Assembly (NCBI GenBank): GCA_020249265.1
Contig: JADCGA010000019.1
Location: forward strand, 124,001 to 188,000
From: Roseomonas sp.
GTDB taxonomy: Bacteria > Pseudomonadota > Alphaproteobacteria > Acetobacterales > Acetobacteraceae
Length of the DNA stretch: 64,000 nucleotides
Direction: 5' to 3'
The notes under the pieces were generated by a model that was given only the letters and a program-made list of their open reading frames with translations, made no database searches and was not told the origin of the DNA. The position numbers and the translations under genes were made by a program. Positions 41,207-51,140 of the stretch are shown in pieces. The stretch's first letter is position 1. Each line of letters opens with the position of its first letter.

Positions 41207-42309
41207 TTGCGAGGCAGGCGCGCCGCTGTTGGTGCTTCCGGATTCTGCGCACGGTGGCGCAGCAAATGATCGGCCAGCACCAGCGCCATCATCGCTTCCC
41301 CGACAGGTACGGCGCGGATGCCAACGCAGGGGTCGTGCCGACCTTTGGTGATGATGTCCACATCCTGCCCGAAGCGATCCACCCCAAGCCGGGGTTCAAG
41401 AATCGAACTGGTGGGCTTCACCGCGAAGCGCGCCACAATCGGCTGGCCGGTGCTGATCCCGCCCAAAACGCCGCCGGCGTGATTGGCTTGGAAGGCGACC
41501 AAGCCGCCATCAGCCATCCGCATTTCATCCGCATTCGCCGTGCCGGTCAGCGCGGCTGCGGCGAAGCCATCGCCAATCTCAACCCCTTTGACGGCATTGA
41601 TGCCCATCAGCGCGCCGGCCAAATCCGCATCCAGCTTGCCGTAAATGGGGGCACCCAGGCCGGGGGGCACACCTTCGGCCACAATTTCGATCACCGCGCC
41701 CACTGAATTGCCGGATTTGCGCAGCGCTAAAAGCTGTTCTTCCCAGCGCGCGGCGGCCGCACGGTCTGGGCAGAAGAAATCATTTTCCTCCACCGCCGCC
41801 CAATCCCAGGCCGCGCGGTCCACCGCATCGCCCCCCATGGCAACCAAGGCACCCCTGATCCGCACACCATCGCCCAGCACCTTGCGCGCAATGGCGCCGG
41901 CGGCCACGCGCATGGCGGTTTCCCGCGCGCTGGAACGCCCGCCGCCACGATAATCGCGAATGCCGTATTTCAATTCATACGCAATATCGGCATGGCCGGG
42001 GCGGAAACGATCCTTGATCTCCCCATAATCCTTGCTGCGCTGGTCGGTGTTCTCGATCATCAGCGAAATCGGCGTGCCGGTGGTCTGGCCTTCAAATACG
42101 CCGGAGAGAATCCGCACCTGATCCGCTTCCTGGCGTTGCGTCACGAATTTGGATTGGCCTGGCCGGCGCCGATCCAGGAAGGGCTGGATATCGGCTTCCG
42201 AAAGCATCATGCGCGGGGGCGCGCCATCCACCACGCAGCCAATCGCCGGCCCATGGCTTTCGCCCCAGGTGGTGACGCGGAAAAGATGGCCGAAACTGTT
42301 ATGCGACAT
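41203..42309 (-). CDS. aroC: Chorismate synthase
   Basis: It encodes 368 residues from ATG 42309 ([20 protein letters not shown]). It converts EPSP to chorismate with reduced FMN, the last step of the shikimate pathway. Family signatures are [50 protein letters not shown] and [18 protein letters not shown] longer frame to 42408 reads through a dispersed repeat. The TAG stop lies in the CTAG end of a second repeat. Confidence 0.97.
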   Translation of the reverse strand: MSHNSFGHLFRVTTWGESHGPAIGCVVDGAPPRMMLSEADIQPFLDRRRPGQSKFVTQRQEADQVRILSGVFEGQTTGTPISLMIENTDQRSKDYGEIKDRFRPGHADIAYELKYGIRDYRGGGRSSARETAMRVAAGAIARKVLGDGVRIRGALVAMGGDAVDRAAWDWAAVEENDFFCPDRAAAARWEEQLLALRKSGNSVGAVIEIVAEGVPPGLGAPIYGKLDADLAGALMGINAVKGVEIGDGFAAAALTGTANADEMRMADGGLVAFQANHAGGVLGGISTGQPIVARFAVKPTSSILEPRLGVDRFGQDVDIITKGRHDPCVGIRAVPVGEAMMALVLADHLLRHRAQNPEAPTAARLPRN

Positions 42310-42352
42310 GGGAAATGGGTCTATCCCGCCCCCTGCCTTGCGACAAGCGCCC

Positions 42353-42475
42353 CTAGTGGTCCGATCGCCGCTGTCGGTTCCCGACAGCGGCGTGAATCGG
42401 CCCACCAAATATACGGCTAGTGGTGCGCGGGGGCTTTTTGGGCAGGGGATAGGTCAGCATGAATCGCACCACTAG
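42353..42475. repeat. CTAG-bounded palindromic dispersed repeat, copy 2 (best preserved)
   Basis: It has CTAG at both ends (42353-42356, 42472-42475) and in the middle (42419-42422). The left unit is a hairpin with arms CGCCGCTGTCGG / CCGACAGCGGCG and flanking GGTCCGATC / GAATCGGCCCACC. The right unit is bounded by CTAGTGGTGCG and CGCACCACTAG. It fills most of the gap between the TPP-enzyme gene and aroC, and its right CTAG contains the TPP gene stop codon. Confidence 0.85.
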
Positions 42476-44085
42476 TTTGGCAGCACCGCCTGCAAGGATG
42501 TGCGCACATGCACCGCCGCCGGCCCGGGCGCGGCGAGCGCTTCTGCCAGCTTCGGCATATCCGCATCCGTTTCAATGCGCGTCACCGGGACACCAAAAGC
42601 CGCGCACCAGGCGGCAAAATCTGGGTTTTCCAGGCTGGTGCCACTGACGCGGCCAGGATGGGCGCGTTCCTGATGGATGCGGATGGAAGCGTAGGAACCA
42701 TTATCGGAAAGGATTATCTTGAGCGGCACACCGCGCGCCACCGCCACCGCGAATTCTCCGCCGGTCATGAAGGCGCCACCATCACCGACCAGTGCAATTA
42801 CCTGCCGGTTGGGGAAACGCAGCGAAGCCGCCACGCCCGCCGGCACACCAAAGCCCATGGAACCCGCAACCGGCGCCAGCAAGCGGCGCGGCGAAACCCA
42901 GGCAATCTTGCGATAGAAGGGCGCGCCGAAAGTGCCGGCATCCAGCGCAACCATGGCATCGGGTGCCGCGATTTCGCCAATCAGCTTCGCGATGCGCGCA
43001 AAGGCGACGCCATCATTATGCGTGGTCGCGGCCACCTGAGAATCGGCAGTTTGCAAATCGTGTAGCTTCTTGGCCCAAGCGCCGCGCGCAGCGGGTGCCA
43101 CCGCTTTTTCCGCGCCGAGTGCAGCCAGAACCGCGCGCGCATCGGCAGCAACCGCAAGCTCCGCCGGGAAATGCCAACCCAGGAAGCGCGGTTCCGCACA
43201 GATATGCGCAAGGCGCTGCCCCGGCGCGGGCCATGTCCAACCTTGGGTGGTGATATCGGTCAGGCGCGTGCCAAGCGCCACCACCAAATCCGCATCGGCA
43301 AAAGCGGCGCGCTGCGCATCCGGGTTGCGTAGGCCAAGATCACCAGCGTAAAGCGCGTGATTATTCGGGAATAAATCCTGCCGGCGGAAGGAAACCGCAA
43401 CCGGGGTTTGCCAAGTCTCGGCAAAGGCCAGCAGGGCTTCGCGCCCGCCAGGCGTATCAATGGCATGGCCCGCAAGGATAATCGGGCGTTCCGCACCGCG
43501 CAGCATGGCAGCCAGCCGCGCGACATCCGCCGGCGCGGGTTGCGTGGGCGCGGCGATGGTGGCCGGCGGGATGGGTGCCGCGCAGGGTTCCGCCAGCACA
43601 TCTTCCGGCAGGCTGAGCACCACCGGCCCGGGCACGCCCTGCATCGCCATGGCATAGGCGCGCGCGATCAATTCCGGCACCTGGTCCGAGCTGGTGGCTT
43701 CCCCCACCCATTTCGCGATGCCGCCGAACATGCGGGCATAGTCAATTTCCTGGAAGGCATTACGACGCAAATCGCGCTTTTCCACCTGCCCGATCAGCAG
43801 GATCATCGGCACCGCATCCTGTTCCGCCGTATGCACCGCGATGGAGGCATTGCAGGCGCCCGGACCGCGCGAGACCAAGACCACGCCGGGCTTGCCGGTC
43901 ATTTTACCATCGGCCACCGCCATGAAGCCCGCGCCACCTTCGCTGCGGCACGTCACCAAATCCATGCGCGGATGGGCATGCAGCGCATCAAGCAGGGCGA
44001 TATAGCTTTCACCGGGCACGCAAAAGGCGCGGTCAATGCCCTGGTCGACGAGGAATTCAATCAGGGCTTCGGCGGCGGTTTTCAT
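42472..44085 (-). CDS. Thiamine-pyrophosphate-dependent enzyme (acetolactate-synthase-like)
   Basis: It encodes 537 residues. Domain order is the usual Pyr, central and PP domains. The catalytic Glu lies in VTCRSEGGAGFMAV, and PP-binding is GDGGAFMTGGEF up to LSDNGSY. ATG 44085 has GGAAGGAA upstream. Residues such as SRGPGACNASIAVHTAEQD resemble anabolic and catabolic acetolactate synthases, but paralogues include sulfoacetaldehyde acetyltransferase, oxalyl-CoA decarboxylase and others, so the reaction is not fixed. A Bug binding-protein gene is divergent. Confidence 0.9.
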   Translation of the reverse strand: MKTAAEALIEFLVDQGIDRAFCVPGESYIALLDALHAHPRMDLVTCRSEGGAGFMAVADGKMTGKPGVVLVSRGPGACNASIAVHTAEQDAVPMILLIGQVEKRDLRRNAFQEIDYARMFGGIAKWVGEATSSDQVPELIARAYAMAMQGVPGPVVLSLPEDVLAEPCAAPIPPATIAAPTQPAPADVARLAAMLRGAERPIILAGHAIDTPGGREALLAFAETWQTPVAVSFRRQDLFPNNHALYAGDLGLRNPDAQRAAFADADLVVALGTRLTDITTQGWTWPAPGQRLAHICAEPRFLGWHFPAELAVAADARAVLAALGAEKAVAPAARGAWAKKLHDLQTADSQVAATTHNDGVAFARIAKLIGEIAAPDAMVALDAGTFGAPFYRKIAWVSPRRLLAPVAGSMGFGVPAGVAASLRFPNRQVIALVGDGGAFMTGGEFAVAVARGVPLKIILSDNGSYASIRIHQERAHPGRVSGTSLENPDFAAWCAAFGVPVTRIETDADMPKLAEALAAPGPAAVHVRTSLQAVLPN

Positions 44086-44209
44086 GGGTCAATTTCCTTC
44101 CTGCCCAAAGGGATAACCCAGCCGCGCCGGATGATCCATGGCGCCCCGGCTGAAAAACTGTATAAGCCGCGTCCCAGGGAAGCATTCATACCGGGAAGGA
44201 CAATAGATC

Positions 44210-45190
44210 ATGCAGCTTACGCGTCGCGCCGCCTTGGCGCTTGCACTCGCGACACCCGCCATCACCACCGCCCGCGCTCAGGGTTCCTGGCGGCCGGAAC
44301 GGCCAATGCGCGTGATTGTGCCCTTCGCGCCTGGGGGGGCGACGGATGTGGTGGCGCGGCTGGCAGCGGATGCGGCTTCGCAAATGCTCGGCCAGAATAT
44401 GGTGATCGAAAATCGCGCCGGCGGTGCGGCAGGCCTGATTGGATCCGAAGCGGCGGCCAAATCCGCGGCGGATGGCTATACCATCATGATCCATTCCAAC
44501 GCGCATGTGATTGCACCCAGCCTGGTGGCGCGCATGCCCTTTGACCCGATTGCGGATTTCGCGCCTGTGGCGCATTTGGGCCGCATCCCGCAGGTGCTGG
44601 TGATCAACCGTGCGATCCCGGCCACCGATATGCAAACCTTGATCACCTGGTTGCGCGCCAATTCAGGCAAGATCAATTTCGCTTCCGCCGGGATTGGCAG
44701 CGCCAATCATCTGACATCGGAAGTCTTCCGCGCCGCGCTGCCGGGCGTTGAGATGCAAATGGTGCAATATCGCGGTGGCGGCCCCGCCATGGCCGCGGTG
44801 ATTTCGGGGGAGGCGCATATGGCGGTGGACCCGACCGCTTCCGCCACTTCCCATATCCGCGCCGGCACAGTGCGCCCGATTGCCATTTCAGGGTCTCAGC
44901 GCGTGGCGAGCCTGCCGGAGATTCCCGCCGCCACCGAAGCCGGCCTGCCCGCTTGGTCAGGTGCCGCCTGGATTGGCGCCTTCGCACCCGCGCAAACCCC
45001 GCGCGGCATTGTGGAATCGCTGAATGTCACCTTCAACGCGGCGATGGAACGCATCAAGCCGCGCTTGGTTGATGTGGGTATCGAGATCGAGCCGCAATAT
45101 GCCTCCATCCCTGCTTTCAGCGCCTATGTGCGGGAAGAATTGGCACGCAGCGCCGCCGTGCTGCGCACCGCAGGCGTGAAGCCGGAATGA
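44210..45190 (+). CDS. Bug/TctC-family periplasmic substrate-binding protein
   Basis: It encodes 326 residues. A signal peptide (MQLTRRAALALALATPAITTARA) precedes the Bug fold: RVIVPFAPGGATDVVARL, ENRAGGAAGLIG, ADGYTIMIHSNAH, IGSANHL and the C-terminal lobe. These proteins bind carboxylates in the periplasm; no TctAB genes are adjacent. It is divergent from the TPP-enzyme gene and may deliver or sense its substrate. Confidence 0.94.
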   Translation: MQLTRRAALALALATPAITTARAQGSWRPERPMRVIVPFAPGGATDVVARLAADAASQMLGQNMVIENRAGGAAGLIGSEAAAKSAADGYTIMIHSNAHVIAPSLVARMPFDPIADFAPVAHLGRIPQVLVINRAIPATDMQTLITWLRANSGKINFASAGIGSANHLTSEVFRAALPGVEMQMVQYRGGGPAMAAVISGEAHMAVDPTASATSHIRAGTVRPIAISGSQRVASLPEIPAATEAGLPAWSGAAWIGAFAPAQTPRGIVESLNVTFNAAMERIKPRLVDVGIEIEPQYASIPAFSAYVREELARSAAVLRTAGVKPE

Positions 45191-45236
45191 CGCCATTGCG
45201 CGGTAGCGCATTTGCCACCCATTAAGCTGCTTGCTG

Positions 45237-45268
45237 CGTCTCCCGCGCAGGGATTTGGGCGGGAGACG
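45237..45268. terminator. Bidirectional hairpin terminator
   Basis: The 10 bp perfect stem CGTCTCCCGC / GCGGGAGACG has a 12-nt loop and lies between the convergent Bug-protein and TRAP large-subunit genes. Confidence 0.7.
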
Positions 45269-45270
45269 AC

Positions 45271-46590
45271 CTAACGCACCAGCGCGGTGGACAGGATCGG
45301 AAAGAAGGCAATCAATATCAGCGCCAGGCCCATGACCACCACAAAGGGCAGGGCGCCGGCGAAGATGGTTTCAATGCTGACCTTCGGATCGGCAAGCGTT
45401 GCCTTCACGGTGAAAACCGAAATGCCAAAGGGCGGCGTCAGCAGGCCCATCTCCACCGCAATGATGGTGACAATACCGAAATGGATCAGGTCAAACCCCA
45501 TGGCGGTCGCAATCGGCGCGCCAATCGGCACCATGATGAGCAGGATGGAGGTACTGTCCAGGATCATCCCCATCAGCAGTATGACGATCACGAAAGCAAA
45601 CAGAAAGCCGTAAGGCCCAAGCCCCAGATGTTCCACGAAATCGCCGATGGCATTGGGAACACCCGCCATGGACAGCATGCGCGAATAAAGCCCTGCCGCG
45701 ATCAGCAGGAACAGGATGGCCGCCGAAACCAAGCCGGTTTCGCGCAAAACACGCCAGAATTTTGCGGTATCCAAGCGGCGGCGCACCAGCGCAATCAGCA
45801 AGGCGCCCGCCGCACCCACTGCGCCCGCTTCGGTTGGCGTGAAGAAGCCCGTGTAAAGCCCACCCAGGATCAGCACCACAAGCGCCATGATGGGTAGCGA
45901 TTTGCCGAGCATTTCCGCCGGACCCATCAGCTTTTCATCGGCTACTGCCGTGGCTGGCGATTGGCTCATGATGCGCTGCGGCGCGAAGCTCGCATAACAC
46001 CAGATCATGACGGCAAAGCCGATGGCGATGATGATGCCAGGAATGGCGCCGGCGATAAACATAGAACCAATCGAAACTTCGGCCAGCACGCCATAGACGA
46101 TCATCAACAATGATGGCGGGATCAGCATGCCAAGAATGCTGCTGCCGGCGACAGTGCCCGTCGCAAAGCGCATGGAATAACCGTGCCGCACCATCTCAGG
46201 CACCGCGACCTTGGTGAAGACTGCTGCTGAGGCGATCGAAACGCCCGTTACCGCCGCAAATACCGCATTGGCGCCAACGGTCGCGATGCCAAGGCCGCCT
46301 TTAACACGTTTCAGCAGGTTCTGCGCGACATCAAACGTGTCTTTCCCGACATCGGAAATACTGACCAGCAGCCCCATCAGCACAAAAAGCGGAATGGTCG
46401 CGAATAGGTAATCCTGAATGCCGGAATAGGTCGCCAAGGCTGTAAAGCGAAAGGCAAGGTCAGGATTTTCGCGGATCAGCCAAACGCCAATGGCACCGGT
46501 TGAAATCAGCGTAATGCCGATGGGCAGCCCAATGATGATCAGCGTCACCATGACGCCAATCAGCGCAAAGCCAAGGGCGGTATCATCCAT
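45271..46590 (-). CDS. TRAP transporter large permease (DctM family)
   Basis: It encodes 439 residues with about twelve helices. DctM features are FRFTALATYSGIQDYLFATIPLFVLMG, GASVASAAVF-like (GVSIASAAVFTKVAVPEM), the GSSILGMLIPPSLLMIVYG repeat and GLLTPPFGISVF. It overlaps the small-subunit gene by 8 nt. It forms the Na+-driven permease of the TRAP system encoded 45.3-48.2 kb. Confidence 0.95.
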   Translation of the reverse strand: MDDTALGFALIGVMVTLIIIGLPIGITLISTGAIGVWLIRENPDLAFRFTALATYSGIQDYLFATIPLFVLMGLLVSISDVGKDTFDVAQNLLKRVKGGLGIATVGANAVFAAVTGVSIASAAVFTKVAVPEMVRHGYSMRFATGTVAGSSILGMLIPPSLLMIVYGVLAEVSIGSMFIAGAIPGIIIAIGFAVMIWCYASFAPQRIMSQSPATAVADEKLMGPAEMLGKSLPIMALVVLILGGLYTGFFTPTEAGAVGAAGALLIALVRRRLDTAKFWRVLRETGLVSAAILFLLIAAGLYSRMLSMAGVPNAIGDFVEHLGLGPYGFLFAFVIVILLMGMILDSTSILLIMVPIGAPIATAMGFDLIHFGIVTIIAVEMGLLTPPFGISVFTVKATLADPKVSIETIFAGALPFVVVMGLALILIAFFPILSTALVR

Positions 46591-47137
46591 GGCGGGTCAG
46601 CATCCCGCGTAGTTCCGCGACAAACACCGCCAGATAGGCAATGCCGCCCGCCACCCCGCCCAGCACAATCAGGCCGCGAAACGGCCAGGTCGGCACGGTG
46701 AAAAGCCCCTGAACGCCGAAGAACTCGCGAAGGTTGATGGAATTCCACATGCCTGGCCAAGCCGCTTGTGCGATGAAGAACATGACCAAGGCGCCAATCA
46801 GGAAAAACAGCGCTTCAACCCCGCGCCCAAAGCGCGGCGCCCAAATCAGCACACGCTGGATCAGGAAATCCGCACGCGTCATGCGGCGGTGATAGATGGT
46901 GGCGCCAATCTGCAGAAAGACAATGCCCACCACCGAATGCGCGGCAATTTCTGCAACACCGGTGATGGGCGCATTCAGGAAGGATCGGCCAATGACATCG
47001 GCACATATCAACAGCATTAGACCAAAGGTCCAGATGGTGCCAATGGCGGCCAAGCCATCAAGCAGCATCTGGACTGGGCCTGAGCTCTGCGCGGGTGCGG
47101 CGCTATCAAGCGCCGCCATATCAATGTCATCAGCCAA
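46583..47137 (-). CDS. TRAP transporter small permease (DctQ family)
   Basis: It encodes 184 residues with four hydrophobic helices. CADVIGRSFLNAPITGVAEIA is the DctQ hallmark. The cytoplasmic N-terminus is rich in Ala, Asp and Ser. It lies between dctP and dctM in one operon. Confidence 0.92.
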   Translation of the reverse strand: MADDIDMAALDSAAPAQSSGPVQMLLDGLAAIGTIWTFGLMLLICADVIGRSFLNAPITGVAEIAAHSVVGIVFLQIGATIYHRRMTRADFLIQRVLIWAPRFGRGVEALFFLIGALVMFFIAQAAWPGMWNSINLREFFGVQGLFTVPTWPFRGLIVLGGVAGGIAYLAVFVAELRGMLTRHG

Positions 47138-47155
47138 GTTGATGTGCCTTTCTGG

Positions 47156-48226
47156 TCAGGCAGAAACTTCGCGATCCCAATTGCGCCCAGGCGTCTGGCC
47201 TGCAGCACGAATGGCAGCGAAGTAAGCGTTCAGCACATCCCGCGCCGCGGGGCCAGAGCTATCCACCCAGGTCCGCGCGATATTCGGCAGGCCGCGAATC
47301 CAGCGCTCACGCTCTGCCGCCGGCAGGGTGCTGATGATGGCGCCCTGGCGCGTCATTTCCGTCTCGGCTGCGGCAATGCGGGCCGACACATCGCGAATAT
47401 GCGCCTGCGTGGTGGTCTTGCCTGCCTCCGACATGGCGCGGCGCACGCCTTCCGGCCAACGGTCAAAGCGCTGCTTATTCGCAGCAATGCCGCCGACATA
47501 CATCGCACCCACATCGCATTTCGTGATGTAGCGGGCCACTTCATGCACGCGCGTCGGCAGAATACCGACAAAGAAGGAAAGCGCGCCTTCGGAAACGCCA
47601 GTCTGGATATCGGTATAATAGGTGGTGAGGGCACCATCCACCGGCGTCGCACCCGTGCCGGTCAGCCAATTGGCGCTGGTGCCAGGTGCGGAGATTTTGC
47701 GATTACGCAAATCATCCAGGCTGCGCACCGGGAAGTTCGACCAGATGTGATAGGTATCGGTGATGTAGGAGCTCAGCGGCACCATATTGAGGCCATTCCA
47801 ATTGGCGCGGATCGCCGGCACATTCTCATTCATCGCTTCAAAGGTATTCGCCACCAATGCATGATCGCCTGTAGCGAATGGCGTGAAATAGGTCACGTTC
47901 TGCAGCGGCATGGTGCTGCCTTCCCAAAGCGTGCCGACATAGCCGATATCGGTGATGTTATCGCGCACAGCCTCCATCGTATCCTGGAAGCGATAGAGCG
48001 TACCACCATAGGCTTCACGCCAATTGATACGGTGGGTATTGCCGCCATCGCGCAGCAGCTTGTCTACTTCCGGCTGGAAGACATTCTTCATCATTGACAC
48101 CCAAAAATTCGCGACCGGATGGCTAGAAGCGATGGTGATATTCAGCGCAGTTTGCGCGCGGCTATGGATGGAAAACAAGGGCAGCGCAGAAGCGCCCAGG
48201 ACCAGGCTGCGGCGAAAGGTCGTCAT
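47156..48226 (-). CDS. TRAP transporter substrate-binding protein (DctP family)
   Basis: It encodes 356 residues. A signal peptide (SLVLGASALPLFSIHSRAQ) precedes the DctP fold: NITIASSHP, WREAYGGTLYRFQDTMEAV, and the substrate-site region around DDLRNRKISAPGTSANW. The Arg that contacts carboxylates in the family probably lies in that last stretch. It is 18 bp upstream of dctQ and 47 bp downstream of the molybdenum-hydroxylase operon, so uptake and oxidation of the same compound is likely. Confidence 0.93.
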   Translation of the reverse strand: MTTFRRSLVLGASALPLFSIHSRAQTALNITIASSHPVANFWVSMMKNVFQPEVDKLLRDGGNTHRINWREAYGGTLYRFQDTMEAVRDNITDIGYVGTLWEGSTMPLQNVTYFTPFATGDHALVANTFEAMNENVPAIRANWNGLNMVPLSSYITDTYHIWSNFPVRSLDDLRNRKISAPGTSANWLTGTGATPVDGALTTYYTDIQTGVSEGALSFFVGILPTRVHEVARYITKCDVGAMYVGGIAANKQRFDRWPEGVRRAMSEAGKTTTQAHIRDVSARIAAAETEMTRQGAIISTLPAAERERWIRGLPNIARTWVDSSGPAARDVLNAYFAAIRAAGQTPGRNWDREVSA

Positions 48227-48273
48227 TTCAATTCTCCCTATTGTGGCGTTTTGTGAACGCTGTTGATGAGCTT

Positions 48274-50670
48274 TCAGGCGATAGTGCCAAGCGCGCGCAG
48301 GATACGCTCTGGCGTGAAGGGTTGTTCATGCACGCGGGCCTTAATCGGCCTCAGCGCATCATTGATGGCATTCATGATGGCCGCCGGCGCGCCCGCCGTG
48401 CCGGCCTCACCAGCACCCTTGGCACCAAGCAGGGATTCGCGGGTTGGCGTTTCCACATGGCCGACATGGATTTCCGGCATCTCCGCCGACATGGGCACAA
48501 GATAATCCGCAAGCGTCGTGGTCAGCAGATTGCCTTCGGCATCATAGACGCAATGTTCGTAAAGCGCGCCACCAATGCCCTGAACAATGCCGCCGCGCAC
48601 CTGTTCATCTACCAAAAGCGGGTTAATGACGCGACCACAATCTTCAACGCACCAATGTTCCAGAAGCTTCACCATGCCAGTGGCGGCATCTACTTCAACC
48701 CAGCTCGCCTGAATGCCATTGGTGAAGGCGAAGGGGTATTCCTTGGTGATGAAGTGGCGCGTTTGCACCAATTCGCGCTGCAAATCCTTGGGCAAGGTAT
48801 CACCCCGGAAATAGACGATGCGTCCCAGTTCAAACAGCGTCATGCGTGGCTTGCCACTGGCCTTATCCGTGATTTCGCCCATGGCGATGTCAAGTGTTTC
48901 TGGTGACGCTTGCAGCATGGCACCGGCCACTTCCAGGATTTGCTGCTTGAGCGCAATGGCAGATTGCAGCGCCGCTTCCCCGCCAATGCCCGCTCCCCGG
49001 CAAGCCCAGGTACCGCCGCCATAAGGCGTTGTTTGCGTATCGCCCGTAATAATCTTCACGCGATTGACGGGCACGCCAACACCATGCGCCACGATCTGCG
49101 CCAGGATTGCCTCGGTCCCCTGCCCCTGTTCGGTGACGCCAGAAGAAGCAACAATTGACCCATCCGGGTCCATGCGCACCGTGCAGCCATCCTGCGCGGA
49201 AATCCGCGCGCCACCGATGCCATACATGAAGGGCGAGGGATTGGTGAGTTCAATGAAGGACGCAAAGCCAATGCCGCGATAAACCCCACGCTGCCGTGCT
49301 TCCGCCTGATCGGCGCGAATGCGGTCCAACGGCACCATTTCCAGCAACTTGTTCAGCGATGCGTGATGCGAAAGCCCCTCAAAACGCATCCCCGGCGGTG
49401 AGGTATAGGGATAGGCATCATCACGAATAAGGTTGCGCCGCCGCAGTTCCACAGGATCCATATCCAGCGCCTCCGCCGCCAAATCCATCAGCCCTTCGGT
49501 CACTGCGGTTGCAATCGGGTGGCCAACGGCGCGGTATTGGCAAGTGGGTGTTTTATTTTGCAGCACAACTGTGGTGGTGCAGCGGTAATTCTTGAAATCA
49601 TAGGGCCCGCCGCAAAGATTGACGACCTGATTACCCTCGATCGCGCTGGTGCGCGGATAGACGGAATAGGGGCCGATCCCGGTCAAATCATCAATATCAA
49701 AGGCCAGCACGCGGCCTTCCGCATCCACCGCAAGCCGTCCCTTGATGCGGTGATCACGGGCATGGATGTCGCTCACGAAGGATTCGAAACGGTCAGCCAC
49801 AAATTTCACCGGGCGGCCCATGATGCGCGCCATGGCGGCGACAGCGACCTCATCCGGATAGACATGCACCTTGATGCCAAAGCTACCGCCGACATCCTTG
49901 CAAATCACACGAACATCGCCTTCCTTCATGCGAAGCTGCTTGGCAAAGACACCTTGCATCATATGCGGCGCCTGGGTGGAATGATACACGGTCAGTGTTT
50001 CATCCGCCGGGTTGTAATCCGCGATGATGGAACGCGCCTCAAGCGTTACACCAGTATGACGCCCGGTGACGAAGCGCGCCTCCACTACCTTATGCGCCGC
50101 CGCAAAAGCAGCGGCTATATCGCCGCTTTCAGCCGTGCGGGTGAAGACAAGATTATCGCCCAATTCCGGATGGATCACGACCGCGCCGGGGGCGAGTGCC
50201 GTTTCCATATCGGTCTGCGCGGGCAAGGCTTCGAATTCAACATCCAGCGCGGCCACGCCATCTTCGGCCGCGGCGCGAGTCTCCGCAACCACCGCGACAA
50301 TCGGCTCCCCCTGCCAGGTGGCGCGGTTGAGCGGCAGCGGATATTGCGGCGCGGATTTCATGCCCTTCAAATGGTCAAGCGTCGCTACCCAGGGATCGCA
50401 TATCTTCGCCAGATCATGGCCGGTAAAGACGCGCACTACACCCGGCACCGCCTTGGCGCGTGCCGCATCAATTGCGCTGATCTTCGCATGCGCATGGGGG
50501 CTGCGCAGGAAGGCGGCGTGCAGCATGCGCGGCAGGGTCACATCATCCGTATAGGTCGCGCGCCCCTGCACCAGCTTCGGCACATTCGGGCGCGGCACGG
50601 ACCGCCCGATATAGGAATTGGGCAAATCCTCGCGCGACAGGCCGATGGAAGCGGGCGTGATCTCGTTCAT
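48274..50670 (-). CDS. Molybdenum hydroxylase large subunit (xanthine dehydrogenase / CoxL-like family)
   Basis: It encodes 798 residues. The large subunit binds molybdopterin cytosine dinucleotide. SIGLSRED and YIGRSVPRPNVPKLVQGRA start the first domain; the Mo-pocket segments are GGSFGIK, TCQYRAVGHPIA, GVTEQGQGTEAI and GAKGAGEAGTAGAPAA with the catalytic Glu near the C-terminus. The CO-dehydrogenase active-site loop AYxCSFR is absent, so it is not a form I CO dehydrogenase. The substrate is probably an aromatic or N-heterocyclic compound or aldehyde. Confidence 0.93.
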   Translation of the reverse strand: MNEITPASIGLSREDLPNSYIGRSVPRPNVPKLVQGRATYTDDVTLPRMLHAAFLRSPHAHAKISAIDAARAKAVPGVVRVFTGHDLAKICDPWVATLDHLKGMKSAPQYPLPLNRATWQGEPIVAVVAETRAAAEDGVAALDVEFEALPAQTDMETALAPGAVVIHPELGDNLVFTRTAESGDIAAAFAAAHKVVEARFVTGRHTGVTLEARSIIADYNPADETLTVYHSTQAPHMMQGVFAKQLRMKEGDVRVICKDVGGSFGIKVHVYPDEVAVAAMARIMGRPVKFVADRFESFVSDIHARDHRIKGRLAVDAEGRVLAFDIDDLTGIGPYSVYPRTSAIEGNQVVNLCGGPYDFKNYRCTTTVVLQNKTPTCQYRAVGHPIATAVTEGLMDLAAEALDMDPVELRRRNLIRDDAYPYTSPPGMRFEGLSHHASLNKLLEMVPLDRIRADQAEARQRGVYRGIGFASFIELTNPSPFMYGIGGARISAQDGCTVRMDPDGSIVASSGVTEQGQGTEAILAQIVAHGVGVPVNRVKIITGDTQTTPYGGGTWACRGAGIGGEAALQSAIALKQQILEVAGAMLQASPETLDIAMGEITDKASGKPRMTLFELGRIVYFRGDTLPKDLQRELVQTRHFITKEYPFAFTNGIQASWVEVDAATGMVKLLEHWCVEDCGRVINPLLVDEQVRGGIVQGIGGALYEHCVYDAEGNLLTTTLADYLVPMSAEMPEIHVGHVETPTRESLLGAKGAGEAGTAGAPAAIMNAINDALRPIKARVHEQPFTPERILRALGTIA

Positions 50671-51140
50671 GGCGCCGCACTCCTGGAACGCAAGGTGTCT
50701 TCAACTGCATCCACAATCGCTTGATAGCCAGTGCAGCGGCAGTAATTCCCTGAGAGGTAATCGCGGATTTCGCCGCGTGTCGGGCTGCCGCCTTCGGCCA
50801 GCAATTCCGCCGCGGTCATCACCATGCCCGGCGTGCAAAAGCCGCATTGCGCCGCATTCCGCGCGACAAAAGCCGCCTGCAAATCCGCGACTTCTCCGCT
50901 TTCGGAGATGCCTTCAATCGTCACAACATCCGCTCCATCGAGCGAGGCCGCAAGGATCAGACAGCCACGCATGATCTTGCCATTGACCCGCAAGGTGCAG
51001 GCGCCGCAAACGCCATGCTCGCAGCCGGCATGCGAGCCCGTCAGGCCAAGATCGAGGCGCAGAAAATCAATCAAATGGCGGCGCGGTTCCACATGGCGCA
51101 TCACCTTTTCGCCATTCACGGTCAGCGTAATCGGGATCAT
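50667..51140 (-). CDS. Molybdenum hydroxylase [2Fe-2S] subunit (CoxS-like)
   Basis: It encodes 157 residues. The N-terminal plant-type cluster motif is GCEHGVCGACTLRVNG, with a fourth Cys nearby (MRGC). The C-terminal cluster motif is QCGFCTPGM followed by NYCRCTGYQAIVDAV. It carries electrons from the molybdenum centre to FAD. ATGA overlaps with the genes on both sides show one operon. Confidence 0.96.
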   Translation of the reverse strand: MIPITLTVNGEKVMRHVEPRRHLIDFLRLDLGLTGSHAGCEHGVCGACTLRVNGKIMRGCLILAASLDGADVVTIEGISESGEVADLQAAFVARNAAQCGFCTPGMVMTAAELLAEGGSPTRGEIRDYLSGNYCRCTGYQAIVDAVEDTLRSRSAAP

